The notes: a model not told the origin generated them from the sequence alone. A stretch of 64,000 bases of DNA from Polynucleobacter sp. (GCF_030693775.1 NZ_JAUXZY010000004.1:434001-498000); one strand, 5' to 3'. Positions 9,219 through 16,995 are shown, counted from the first letter of the stretch. Made by a program: numbers and translations.

Positions 9219-9821
9219 ATGAACACACTTGATGCCATCCGTCAGCGTAGAGCAGTGAAGCACTTTGATGCTACGCACCAAATTACCCCTGCTGAAACCG
9301 ATGCTTTAATTGATCTAGCGATGCAAGCTCCATCTTCCTTCAATATTCAGCACTGGCGCTTAGTCAATGTAAAAGATAAGGCCTTGCGAGTGCAGTTGCG
9401 TGCAGCAGCTCATGATCAGGCACAGGTCACCGATGGCTCTCTCTTGTTTGTGGTGACCGTTGATATCAAAGCATGGGATAAAGATCCTGCGCGTTATTGG
9501 GTAAATGCGCCTAAGGCTGCGCAAGACATCTTGGTGCCATGGATTAATCCATTTTATTCTGGCAATGAGCAGTTGCAGCGCGATGAAGCCATGCGCTCTG
9601 CCGGTATCCTATTGCAAACCATGATGTTGGCAGCAAAGGCGATGGGGTATGACTCATGCCCAATGGTCGGTTTCGATTTTAAGAAGGTTGCTGAACTCAT
9701 TCATCTGCCAAAAGACTATGCAGTTGCCGCAATGCTGGTGATTGGTAAAGGAACTCAGGCGGCATGGCCCAAGCCCGGATTCATTCCTAAATCAGAAATG
9801 GTGATCGACAATCATTTTTAA
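9219..9821 (+). CDS. Nitroreductase-family flavoprotein
   Basis: 200 residues from the ATG at 9219, chosen because AGGAG stands 4 bases before it and because the family begins with a short helix then RRAVKHFD. FMN-contact motifs are visible: RQRRAVKHFD, QAPSSFNIQHWR and the C-terminal MLVIGKG. The family reduces nitroaromatics, quinones or flavins with NAD(P)H, in the cytosol. It is divergent from the barrel gene at 8.2-9.1 kb and is followed after one base by an exported protein, so those two may be co-transcribed. Physiological substrate unknown. Confidence 0.87.
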   Translation: MNTLDAIRQRRAVKHFDATHQITPAETDALIDLAMQAPSSFNIQHWRLVNVKDKALRVQLRAAAHDQAQVTDGSLLFVVTVDIKAWDKDPARYWVNAPKAAQDILVPWINPFYSGNEQLQRDEAMRSAGILLQTMMLAAKAMGYDSCPMVGFDFKKVAELIHLPKDYAVAAMLVIGKGTQAAWPKPGFIPKSEMVIDNHF

Positions 9822-9822
9822 T

Positions 9823-10446
9823 ATGCTCAAAAGCCTGTCCTTAGCCACTCTGCTGTTCTGTAGTGCGTCCGCATTCGCGCTGGAGTTCTCGGATATTGCT
9901 GCGGAAGGCCAGATTAAATACCTGAAAGAGCGCCCCGATCCTGGTGCCTACTCGTACGAGTCTCGGGTCAAGATTACCGCCGCCAGTTTGGAGAGCGGTA
10001 GTGTGCAGATTGCAACATGCCACTACCAGCTCGACCCCATCCGCAAGGTGGTGATTGTGTTTAATCCAAACCGTATTCAAGCAATTGCAGTCAAAAGTAT
10101 TGATAGAATGGCCTCAGCTGAAGTGAAGAATAATCAAGTGGTTTTAACTGACGTTGAGCGTGGCGCATCGATTTGCATTGATCTGCAATCCAAAGCCTTG
10201 GATCAGGTGGGGGCAGGCCAGTATCGCTTAAATGCCGGCCCTCTGATGCGCCGCTATTTGGATGGCTATTTGCCTATGGCGGCAAAAATACGCGTGGACT
10301 GGCCTAGCAATATGTTGATTGTAGAAAAAACCGCCCCGTCTGAGAAAGAAGGCATTCAGGTGGTGCGGGGAAATGACGGTGTGCAATTGGATATGGTTTT
10401 TGCGGGCAAGATGACGGCGCAGATTGATCTGAAAAAGCCTGATTAA
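9823..10446 (+). CDS. Exported protein of unknown function
   Basis: 207 residues with a signal peptide (MLKSLSLATLLFCSASAFA). Two Cys (in IATCHYQ and SICIDL) could form a disulfide in the periplasm. The body is beta-rich with no membrane segment and no enzyme motif that I recognise. It starts one base after the nitroreductase stop, so it is translated from the same message. Function unknown. Confidence 0.75.
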   Translation: MLKSLSLATLLFCSASAFALEFSDIAAEGQIKYLKERPDPGAYSYESRVKITAASLESGSVQIATCHYQLDPIRKVVIVFNPNRIQAIAVKSIDRMASAEVKNNQVVLTDVERGASICIDLQSKALDQVGAGQYRLNAGPLMRRYLDGYLPMAAKIRVDWPSNMLIVEKTAPSEKEGIQVVRGNDGVQLDMVFAGKMTAQIDLKKPD

Positions 10447-10509
10447 TAGCTAGCCCCGTCTTTTTTTACAGCACTATTTTTATTTTTAACCCATTAACGA
10501 AAAGCAGCT

Positions 10510-10899
10510 ATGTCACTCAACTTAATTAGCCTCTACATTGTTGCAGCCATGGTCGGCATCATGGTGTTCTTTACGATTGCAGTTGCGCCCACCGTATTTA
10601 AGGTGTTGCCAGCCGAATGGTCTAGTAAGTATGTGCGGAGTTTTTTCCCGAAATACTACGCCTTTATGTGCTTCGCCTGCATTGCTTCTTCCTTGCTGGC
10701 CAACGATGCATTGATTAGTAGCTTGACGTTTATATGCGCGGTTCTTTTTGCGATAGCGCAATTCATTCTTACGCCTGCGATCAATAAAGCGTCAGACAAT
10801 AAAGACAAGAAGCGTTTTGGTCTTTTGCATGGACTGAGCGTGGTGATCAATGTGCTGCAGTTGGGTATTTTTATTTATGTATTGTGGGTAACAGCCTAA
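10510..10899 (+). CDS. DUF4149-type membrane protein
   Basis: 129 residues with four predicted membrane helices (residues about 4-27, 47-68, 70-92 and 103-125). The pattern FFTIAVAPTVFKVLP followed by FFPKYYAF matches the DUF4149 (TMEM205-like) family of small inner-membrane proteins. No catalytic residues are evident. It lies alone between two exported-protein genes, all on the same strand. Biochemical role unknown. Confidence 0.75.
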   Translation: MSLNLISLYIVAAMVGIMVFFTIAVAPTVFKVLPAEWSSKYVRSFFPKYYAFMCFACIASSLLANDALISSLTFICAVLFAIAQFILTPAINKASDNKDKKRFGLLHGLSVVINVLQLGIFIYVLWVTA

Positions 10900-11014
10900 T
10901 CAGATCAATTAAATGCTGCCAAATGAGCGTATTTAAACTAAGATTATTAGGCCATGATTTTTATTTATCAAAAAGTGATAGCTCTTGCTGCCTCTAACGT
11001 ATAGGATTAAAAAA

Positions 11015-11395
11015 ATGAAAACACTTCTCAAAGCGATGTTTACAGGAATTCTTTTATTCTCATCCGCAGTATTTGCTGCAGGCCAACCGATTACCGCGAC
11101 TGAGCTGGCAGATATCGAAAAGCAGGGCAAGTCAGCGGTGATATCAACCCACGCAGATTGGTGCTCAACCTGCAAAAAGCAGGATAAAGTGTTGGCGAAT
11201 TTCATGAAAGACCCTGATTACAAAAACGTTGTGTTCTATCAGGTTGACTATGACAATCAAAAAGACCTTTTAAAAGCCCTCAACGTGCGCTCGCAAAGTA
11301 CGATCATTGTTTATAAAAATGGCAAAGAAGTCGCACGCGCTACGGGCGATACGAAAGAGGCTGCGTTGTCTAAATTAACGCGCCAGGCAATTTAG
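11015..11395 (+). CDS. Periplasmic thioredoxin-like protein
   Basis: 126 residues from the ATG at 11015, selected because AGGA stands 9 bases before it and it yields a proper signal peptide (MKTLLKAMFTGILLFSSAVFAA). The active site is DWCSTC followed by KK, with the cis-Pro strand replaced by SQSTIIVYKNGKEV, as in thioredoxin-like partners of CcdA/DsbD proteins. It should be a periplasmic dithiol carrier. Its stop codon overlaps the GTG start of the next gene by one base (TAGTG), so it is almost surely made together with the membrane electron carrier that follows. Confidence 0.85.
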   Translation: MKTLLKAMFTGILLFSSAVFAAGQPITATELADIEKQGKSAVISTHADWCSTCKKQDKVLANFMKDPDYKNVVFYQVDYDNQKDLLKALNVRSQSTIIVYKNGKEVARATGDTKEAALSKLTRQAI

Positions 11396-12123
11396 TGGAT
11401 TTTGGTCTTGGATCTTTCCTCTTTGCTTTTTTAGCCGGGGTTTTATCGACACTATCACCCTGCGTTCTCCCCTTAATTCCCATTATTATTGGCGCTGCTG
11501 CAAATCAGCATCGGTTTGGGCCGCTTGCTCTTGCAGGGGGTTTAGCAGCATCCTTCGCAGTTATCGGCACAGGCTTAGCTAGCATTGGATCCAGTATCGG
11601 ATTGGCACAGGATAGCTTTCGTTTATTTGCCGCGGTTGTGATGGGCATCATTGGTATTGTGCTTATTTCTAGCCAATTGCAGGAGCGCTTTGCTGTTGCG
11701 ATGTCGGGCATTAGTGGAACTGGTAATTCTTTGTTATCCAAGGTGACCATCGATGGTCTACTTGGGCAGTTTTTAATCGGAATTCTATTGGGCTTGGTTT
11801 GGACGCCCTGCGTAGGACCCACATTGGGCGCTGCCATTACCTTGGCGAGCCAAGGTAGGGATTTAGGCAAAATTGTGTTTGTCATGGCCATATTTGGCTT
11901 AGGAGCCGGCTTGCCATTGGCCCTACTAGGAATGCTATCCCGTGGCGCCATGATGAAGGCCAAAGGAAAGCTGGGCAATGCAGGTAAGTTTGGCAAGCAA
12001 CTGCTAGGTGGATTTTTAATGATGATTAGCTTGCTGGTCATCACAGGCCAAGATAAGCAACTTGAATCTTTCTTGCTAAAGCATTCGCCAGCGTGGCTGA
12101 CTGATTTGACAACAACTTTCTAA
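11395..12123 (+). CDS. CcdA/DsbD-type transmembrane thiol electron carrier
   Basis: 242 residues, GTG start overlapping the previous stop. Six membrane helices with the two conserved cysteines in LSTLSPCVLPLIP (near residue 23) and VWTPCVGP (near residue 139), which form the redox pair of the CcdA/DsbD membrane domain. It carries reducing equivalents from cytosolic thioredoxin to periplasmic thiols, here most likely to the thioredoxin-like protein encoded just before. The pair could serve haem-ligation cysteines of c-type cytochromes (the ccm operon is at 53-59 kb) or oxidative repair; the sequence does not decide. Confidence 0.88.
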   Translation: MDFGLGSFLFAFLAGVLSTLSPCVLPLIPIIIGAAANQHRFGPLALAGGLAASFAVIGTGLASIGSSIGLAQDSFRLFAAVVMGIIGIVLISSQLQERFAVAMSGISGTGNSLLSKVTIDGLLGQFLIGILLGLVWTPCVGPTLGAAITLASQGRDLGKIVFVMAIFGLGAGLPLALLGMLSRGAMMKAKGKLGNAGKFGKQLLGGFLMMISLLVITGQDKQLESFLLKHSPAWLTDLTTTF

Positions 12124-12148
12124 CGCCTTATCAGAATCGAGCGCCTAA

Positions 12149-12718
12149 ATGACGTGGCTATTGAGAGGACTATGGATTGGCCTTTCTATTTTGGGTGGCG
12201 CAACCCATGCCAGTAATGTGGATAGCTCGATTGCTATTCAGGTTTCACGGGCCAATGGGGGTTTTGAAGTCAACGCAAGCTACTTTGCGCCATTAAGCCA
12301 GTGCCAGTCATATGTACTGCTAACTGATTTTTCGGACAGCATGCCTTCGGAGGGGATTCAGTCCAGTAAAGTCACGCGCTTGAATGAAAATACAGTCCGC
12401 GTTGAGCAGCAAGTGGAAGATAAAGTACTGTTTTTCTCGACCCGCTTTGAGTCCATTATTGATTACACAGAGTACCCCATGACTGGAATGGATTTGAAGC
12501 AAATTCAGGGCTACTTTAAGGAATATCGCGGCTCATGGCGTTTAAAGCCCAGTACGGGTGGCACACTGTTTGTCTATAACGCCTTTTTGCTACCCGATTC
12601 AGCCATTCCCATGTTTGTGATTGAGCACTTTATGAACGGGCGGATTCAAAAGCGCTTTGAAAAAATGGCGCTGCGTGCCAACAGTAAAATGGGCATCATT
12701 CCCGATCAATGCAAATGA
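12149..12718 (+). CDS. Exported protein of unknown function, coupled to an ATP-grasp protein
   Basis: 189 residues with a hydrophobic leader (MTWLLRGLWIGLSILGGATHAS). The body is beta-rich (SSIAIQVSRANGGFEVNASYF, VFSTRFESIIDY-like strands) and resembles small exported START/SRPBCC-type uncharacterised proteins, but I cannot assign a family. The stop overlaps the next start (ATGA), so translation is coupled to the ATP-grasp gene. It follows ccdA by 25 bp. Function unknown. Confidence 0.75.
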   Translation: MTWLLRGLWIGLSILGGATHASNVDSSIAIQVSRANGGFEVNASYFAPLSQCQSYVLLTDFSDSMPSEGIQSSKVTRLNENTVRVEQQVEDKVLFFSTRFESIIDYTEYPMTGMDLKQIQGYFKEYRGSWRLKPSTGGTLFVYNAFLLPDSAIPMFVIEHFMNGRIQKRFEKMALRANSKMGIIPDQCK

Positions 12719-14004
12719 AGAAAATACTGATTCTTTTCGCTAAAGATTGGGATCAGCTGGCGCTACAGGCGCAACAGTATTCTGAGCAGTATCAGTTTTT
12801 CTATGAAGGGTTTGATTTATTTCGCTTCCCAGAAAACGCGCAGTTACTCGGATTTAATGCGGTTCGCTACATTGAAAAATTAGAGCGAAAATATCGCGCC
12901 ATTGGATTGGATGGTGTCGTTAGTAATCATGAGCAATTTGGCACTTTAATTGCGGCGGTATTGGCTCAGCGCCTCGGCTTGCCTGGTAATGATCCACTAG
13001 CTATCATCGCCTGCCAACATAAGTTCTATGGTCGTTTAGTGCAGCAAAAAATTGTCCCTGAGGCAGTGCCCCGTTTTAGCTATATCCCTTATCCATTCGA
13101 TCCCCAGAATCCATTGGATATGACCTATCCCTTTTTTATTAAGCCGATTAAGGCGACTTATTCGGTATTGGCTAAGCAAATTGATAATGAAGCGACCTTA
13201 GTACGGCACTTAAAATTTAACCTGTTTGAGGAATTCTTGATACGCAGGCTAGTCAAGCCCTTTGCTGAGATCATGCCCTTGTTTACACCAATGCAAGTCG
13301 ATCCGAATGGCTTATTGGCTGAGGAAATCATGCGAGGGGAACAAATCAATATTGATGGCTACTGTAGTGATGGCGAGGTGTTTTTCTTGGGGGTTATCGA
13401 TGAGGTCATGTACCCAGAAACCCAAGCATTTATGCGCTTTGAATACCCCTCTCGGTTGGAAGCCTCAGTGCAAGATCGTGCTAAAGCGATTACTCGAAAG
13501 GTGCTAGAAGGACTCGGTTACCGACACGGTTTTTTTAATATTGAGTTTATCTATGAGCAAAAAACCGATCGATTAAAGATCATTGAAATTAACCCACGCA
13601 TGGCCTCACAATTGAGCAATTTATATGAGCGGGTAGACGGGTGTCAGCCCTATGGCATGCTCTTTGCCTTGGCGGTAGGCGATCAGCCTGAGGTCATTCG
13701 AGGGCGGGGGCGTTTTACTTCGGCAGCTAGCTTTATTTTTCGAGCATTCCAAAAGCTACTGACACAACATCTTCCCAGCAAGAGTGAGTTAGCCAAGGCC
13801 CTAGCCCCTTATCCAGATGCTAGCTTGATGCTGTATTACAAAAAAGGCGCTAGCTTGGATCGCGAGATAAAATGGCTTGGAAGCTATCGCTATGCCGTCC
13901 TCAATATAGGCGGTTTGAGTAGAAGCGATTTATTTGATCGGTTTCAGAATATCTGCAAAAAACTGTATCGGGATGATCCTATTTGCAAGGCACAGCAACC
14001 ATAA
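12715..14004 (+). CDS. ATP-grasp domain protein
   Basis: About 429 residues. The ATG at 12715 (ATGA overlap with the gene before) is preferred over 12709. The N-terminal third is a Rossmann-like preATP domain. ATP-grasp motifs follow: FFIKPIKATYS (ATP-binding Lys), EEIMRGEQINIDGYCSDGEV and the Mg-binding IIEINPRMASQLSNLY. The family joins carboxylates to amines or thiols through acyl-phosphates. The substrate side does not match a standard member that I recognise (not purine, biotin or peptide-ligase type). Its coupling to an exported protein is unexplained. Confidence 0.83.
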   Translation: MKKILILFAKDWDQLALQAQQYSEQYQFFYEGFDLFRFPENAQLLGFNAVRYIEKLERKYRAIGLDGVVSNHEQFGTLIAAVLAQRLGLPGNDPLAIIACQHKFYGRLVQQKIVPEAVPRFSYIPYPFDPQNPLDMTYPFFIKPIKATYSVLAKQIDNEATLVRHLKFNLFEEFLIRRLVKPFAEIMPLFTPMQVDPNGLLAEEIMRGEQINIDGYCSDGEVFFLGVIDEVMYPETQAFMRFEYPSRLEASVQDRAKAITRKVLEGLGYRHGFFNIEFIYEQKTDRLKIIEINPRMASQLSNLYERVDGCQPYGMLFALAVGDQPEVIRGRGRFTSAASFIFRAFQKLLTQHLPSKSELAKALAPYPDASLMLYYKKGASLDREIKWLGSYRYAVLNIGGLSRSDLFDRFQNICKKLYRDDPICKAQQP

Positions 14005-14029
14005 TTCTTAAAGATAAGGGGAAATGCCC

Positions 14030-14731
14030 ATGATGCACCTACGCAAATCCAGTGACCGTGGCTACGCCGACCACGGTTGGCTCAAGAGCTTTCATTCATT
14101 TTCATTTGCCAACTATTACGACCCACAATTTATGGGCTGGGGTAATTTGCGTGTCATTAATGAGGACCGGGTTGCAGCTGGCCGAGGTTTTGGTAAGCAC
14201 GGTCATCGCGATATGGAGATCGTGAGTTATGTCCTTTCGGGCGCATTGGCGCATGAAGACAGTATGGGCAATGTCGAAAGCATTCCACCGGGGGATGTGC
14301 AACGCATGAGTGCAGGAACGGGTGTTGAGCACAGTGAGTTTAATCACGCCCCAAATCAAGAAACCCACTTTTTACAAATCTGGATTGAGCCTCTGAAGAA
14401 AGGGGTTGAGCCCGGGTATGAGCAAAAGACCATTTCACCTGCCACTAAGCGAGGTACTTTACGCTTAATCGCATCGCATGATGGCGCGCATGATTCAGTC
14501 CGTATCAATGCCGATGCAAAAATCTATGCAGGCTTGTTTGATGGTGCCGAAACGGCTAAGCTGCAGATGGGCCCTGAACGCAAAGCATATGTTCACCTGA
14601 TTGCCGGGCAGCTGATGGTGCAGGGTCAGAAGCTACAGGCGGGAGATGCATTAATGCTCGAGGGTGAGGACATGCTTGTATTCGAGCACGGTGTAAATGC
14701 GGAAGTCTTGGTGTTTGATTTGCTGCCGTAA
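14030..14731 (+). CDS. Pirin-family bicupin
   Basis: About 233 residues. ATGs occur at 14024, 14030 and 14033; 14030 is chosen because AGGGGA sits 7 bases before it. The N-cupin carries the pirin metal motif: FGKHGHRDMEI (two His) and GTGVEHSEFN (His and Glu). The second cupin lacks obvious metal ligands, as is usual. Bacterial pirins of the YhhW type can show quercetin 2,3-dioxygenase activity, but the physiological role is usually unknown. It starts 26 bp after the ATP-grasp gene. Confidence 0.87.
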   Translation: MMHLRKSSDRGYADHGWLKSFHSFSFANYYDPQFMGWGNLRVINEDRVAAGRGFGKHGHRDMEIVSYVLSGALAHEDSMGNVESIPPGDVQRMSAGTGVEHSEFNHAPNQETHFLQIWIEPLKKGVEPGYEQKTISPATKRGTLRLIASHDGAHDSVRINADAKIYAGLFDGAETAKLQMGPERKAYVHLIAGQLMVQGQKLQAGDALMLEGEDMLVFEHGVNAEVLVFDLLP

Positions 14732-14773
14732 TACTGGTCATGCGCTGCGTAATGATGAAATAACTCTTTTGTA

Positions 14774-14920
14774 ATGGACGACTTTAATTTCTATCGCTTT
14801 ATTGCTTACCTGATTGGCTTTGCCATAGCGGCGATGCTGCTGGTGAAGTTGTACTTGATTTATGCCTTTCGAAAACTAGAAAAAGAAGAACGGCAACGAC
14901 AGGAAGAGCAGCCTAAATAG
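14774..14920 (+). CDS. Single-helix membrane microprotein
   Basis: 48 codons, ATG at 14774 and TAG at 14918. The protein has one membrane helix (YRFIAYLIGFAIAAMLLVKL, about residues 7-26) and a strongly charged tail (RKLEKEERQRQEEQ), predicted cytosolic. No strong SD is seen before it. It lies between pirin and the puc control region, about 234 bp before pucB. Codon use and the clean helix-plus-tail design argue for a real gene. Function unknown; it may or may not belong with the light-harvesting genes. Confidence 0.55.
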   Translation: MDDFNFYRFIAYLIGFAIAAMLLVKLYLIYAFRKLEKEERQRQEEQPK

Positions 14921-15024
14921 GTTTCAGCGCTTGCTGCACTGCATTGACTTATATTCTGTAAGTCATTGATTATTATGAATTTAAGCAATAACCCTATAAA
15001 TAAATTGACTTTTTTTGCTTATAT

Positions 15025-15068
15025 TGTAAATATATTGTGACATTCGTCTATGTAAATTTTAATTTACT
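15025..15068 (+). promoter_or_regulatory. Tandem PpsR/CrtJ-type sites before pucB
   Basis: Site 1 is TGT-N12-ACA at 15025-15042, an exact match to the PpsR/CrtJ consensus. Site 2 is TGT-N12-ACT at 15051-15068, one base off, and its core GTAAATTTTAATTTAC is a perfect inverted repeat (7-bp arms, TT spacer). Exactly 8 bp separate the sites, the spacing known for cooperative CrtJ binding at bchC of Rhodobacter. A TTGACT hexamer at 15005-15010 suggests that the -10 region lies within site 1, so binding would block transcription. Repression of puc by a PpsR homologue under oxygen or light is inference; no ppsR gene is in the window. Confidence 0.65.
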
Positions 15069-15070
15069 TA

Positions 15071-15108
15071 GTCGGATGTATTTATGGGTACCCATAAATA
15101 AATCCGAC
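15071..15108 (+). repeat. 38-bp near-perfect palindrome in the pucB leader
   Basis: Arms of 19 bases (GTCGGATGTATTTATGGGT at 15071-15089 and its complement at 15090-15108) pair with a single mismatch around the centre GGGTACCC. It begins 2 bp after the second PpsR-type site and ends 46 bp before the pucB ATG. It could be an operator for a dimeric regulator or, if transcribed, a stable 5' hairpin protecting the puc messenger. It lacks a following T-run, so it is not a simple terminator. Confidence 0.75.
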
Positions 15109-15154
15109 GTGCAGGATTGGCACGGGTATTGAAGTCGAGCTAGGAGATATCACT

Positions 15155-15307
15155 ATGTCAGACGCAAACAAGGTTTGGCCTACTGGCCTTACCGAAGACG
15201 AGTCTCAGGAGTTGCATCGAAGCCTGATTCAAGGCACACAGTTTTTTGGCATGATTGCAGCATTTGCCCATTTGCTGGCCTACATCTATTCACCTTGGCT
15301 GAAATAA
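15155..15307 (+). CDS. pucB: LH2 light-harvesting protein, beta subunit
   Basis: 50 residues: charged N-terminus, then LTEDESQELH, one membrane helix and SPWLK at the end. It aligns without gaps to known LH2 beta chains: the B850 ligand is the His in FAHLLAY and the N-terminal-side conserved His is in ELHRS. The residue equivalent to beta-Arg20 of Rhodoblastus acidophilus (a B800 hydrogen-bond donor) is Gln (GTQ). It binds bacteriochlorophyll a in the inner membrane and pairs with PucA. AGGAG sits 8 bases before ATG. First gene of the operon; 9 bp separate it from pucA. Confidence 0.93.
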   Translation: MSDANKVWPTGLTEDESQELHRSLIQGTQFFGMIAAFAHLLAYIYSPWLK

Positions 15308-15316
15308 GGAGATGAC

Positions 15317-15520
15317 ATGATCTACGGAAAAATGTGGTGCGTAGTTAAACCAACGGTTGGTCTTCCTCTTATCATCGGGGCAGTAGCTGTCGGTTCATTT
15401 GCCGTTCACACAATGATTTTGAACAATACAACTTGGGTCAAAGCATTTTTGAATGGTAATGCCAGCGTACAAGCTGGCGCTCCAGCAGCCGCACCCGCGG
15501 CGCCTGTGGCGAAAAAGTAG
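15317..15520 (+). CDS. pucA: LH2 light-harvesting protein, alpha subunit, B800-820-type residues
   Basis: 67 residues. Residues 1-48 align without gaps to R. acidophilus LH2 alpha: GKMWCVVKP (Trp7), His31 (B850 ligand) in FAVHTMIL and TTW at 38-40. Positions 44-45, Tyr-Trp in B800-850 complexes, are Phe44-Leu45 here, the change known from B800-820 (LH3) antennas; loss of these hydrogen bonds blue-shifts the B850 band. A flexible Ala/Pro-rich tail ending in KK extends beyond residue 50. TAAGGAG overlaps the pucB stop and sets the start. The absorption prediction is inference. Confidence 0.93.
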   Translation: MIYGKMWCVVKPTVGLPLIIGAVAVGSFAVHTMILNNTTWVKAFLNGNASVQAGAPAAAPAAPVAKK

Positions 15521-15533
15521 TGATTGGTCTGTG

Positions 15534-15570
15534 AAAAAGGGTCTGGCAGCATGTGGCACGACCCTTTTTT
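15534..15570 (+). terminator. Hairpin with T-run between pucA and pucC
   Basis: AAAAAGGGTC (15534-15543) pairs perfectly with GACCCTTTTT (15560-15569) around a 16-base loop. Placed just after pucA, it would end most transcripts and leave a lower read-through into pucC, or protect the 3' end of the abundant pucBA message. Either fits the excess of antenna peptides over assembly factor. Confidence 0.7.
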
Positions 15571-15612
15571 ACAGCCATTTAAATTCAGGCAGGACAGCCT
15601 TGGTTCTGCACT

Positions 15613-16995
15613 ATGAAACGCATTAGTCAAAAATTAATTGATACGTGGGTTCACTTCGGACCCCGCTTCTTGCCGTTCGCCGACGTGGCGACCGATGATC
15701 TCCCACTCTCGCGCTTGTTGCGTTTATCTTTATTCCAGGTCTCGGTTGGGATCATGTTGGTTTTGCTGGTTGGAACCCTCAACCGCGTGATGATTGTTGA
15801 GCTAAAAGTTCCAGCATCGCTGGTGGCGATCATGATCTCTTTGCCTTTGCTGTTTGCCCCTTTTCGCGCACTGATTGGCTACCGGTCCGATACCCATCGA
15901 TCCCATCTGGGTTGGCGCCGAGTACCCTACATGTGGATGGGCACGATGTTGCAATTTGGTGGGCTATCGATCATGCCGTTTGCGCTCCTGGTTTTGTCTG
16001 GAGCGGGGCAGTCTAGTAATGCACCTGCTTGGATAGGGCAATTGGGCGCTGCAGTGGCTTTTCTGCTCGTCGGCGCGGGCGTGCACATTACACAAACCGT
16101 TGGATTGGCTTTGGCCAATGATCTCGTTAAAGAAGAGTCGCAACCTAAAGTAGTTGGATTAATGTATGTGATGATGCTCGTCGGCATGATTGCCAGCGCA
16201 CTGATTTTTGGTGAGCTTTTATCCGAGTACAGCCCAGGGCGTTTAATTCAGGTGATTCAAGGCGCCGCTATTGTGATCATGGTGCTCAATGTGGTGGCAT
16301 TGTGGAAACAAGAGTGCCGCGATCGCGCCAAAGTAGCGGCGCGGGAAGTAAATGTTAGTTTTTCAGAATCGTGGGGTATCTTTTGCAAAGGCAATCATGC
16401 GATTCGGCGTTTGCTTGCGGTGGGTCTGGGGACCATGGCATTCACGATGGAAGATATTTTGCTCGAGCCCTACGGCGGCGAAATACTGAATATGAGCGTA
16501 GGTGCAACCACCTCGCTGACCGCAACCCTGGCCATTGGTGGACTATTTGGTTTTGCCTTGGCATCGCATGTCTTGGGCAAAGGGTACGATGCATTTCGGA
16601 TGGCAATGAATGGCGCATTTGTTGGCCTACCCGCATTTTTAGCGGTGATTTTGGCCGCCCCCTTGGGGTCGCCCACTTTGTTTGCAGTTGGCATCCTATT
16701 AATTGGCTTTGGTAGTGGCTTATTTGGGCATGGAACGCTCACCGCCACCATGCGCCTAGCCCCCAAAAAACAAAGTGGCTTAGCTTTGGGTGCCTGGGGC
16801 GCAGTTCAGGCGACGGCAGCTGGCACCGCAATTGCCTTGGGCGGGGTGATTCGGGACCTCGCTAGCCCGCTTGCAGGGGCTGCAGGCGGCTATATTGTTG
16901 TGTATATTATTGAAATAGTCTTATTACTGGCAGCCATTGTGGTCATGTTGCCGCTGATAAAAAGCAGGTTTAATCTGGCCACAAACACCGCTTAG
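15613..16995 (+). CDS. pucC: PucC-family antenna assembly protein (BCD-type MFS)
   Basis: 460 residues, twelve membrane helices. The family hallmark is plain: FAPFRALIGYRSDTHRS then GWRRVPYMWMG, and later GVHITQTVGLALANDL. PucC/LhaA/BchG-partner proteins of this bacteriochlorophyll delivery family are needed for assembly of LH complexes, probably by handing over pigment or holding the peptides. Its position 92 bp after pucA makes it PucC for LH2 rather than LhaA for LH1. The SD is weak, and a terminator-like hairpin precedes it, suggesting low expression. A 30-residue membrane protein follows. Confidence 0.9.
   Translation: MKRISQKLIDTWVHFGPRFLPFADVATDDLPLSRLLRLSLFQVSVGIMLVLLVGTLNRVMIVELKVPASLVAIMISLPLLFAPFRALIGYRSDTHRSHLGWRRVPYMWMGTMLQFGGLSIMPFALLVLSGAGQSSNAPAWIGQLGAAVAFLLVGAGVHITQTVGLALANDLVKEESQPKVVGLMYVMMLVGMIASALIFGELLSEYSPGRLIQVIQGAAIVIMVLNVVALWKQECRDRAKVAAREVNVSFSESWGIFCKGNHAIRRLLAVGLGTMAFTMEDILLEPYGGEILNMSVGATTSLTATLAIGGLFGFALASHVLGKGYDAFRMAMNGAFVGLPAFLAVILAAPLGSPTLFAVGILLIGFGSGLFGHGTLTATMRLAPKKQSGLALGAWGAVQATAAGTAIALGGVIRDLASPLAGAAGGYIVVYIIEIVLLLAAIVVMLPLIKSRFNLATNTA

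Noticed and set aside
11505..12044. A 179-codon reading frame on the minus strand
   Set aside because: It is antisense to the CcdA-type gene and has the Pro/Lys-rich composition expected from the shadow of a hydrophobic protein.
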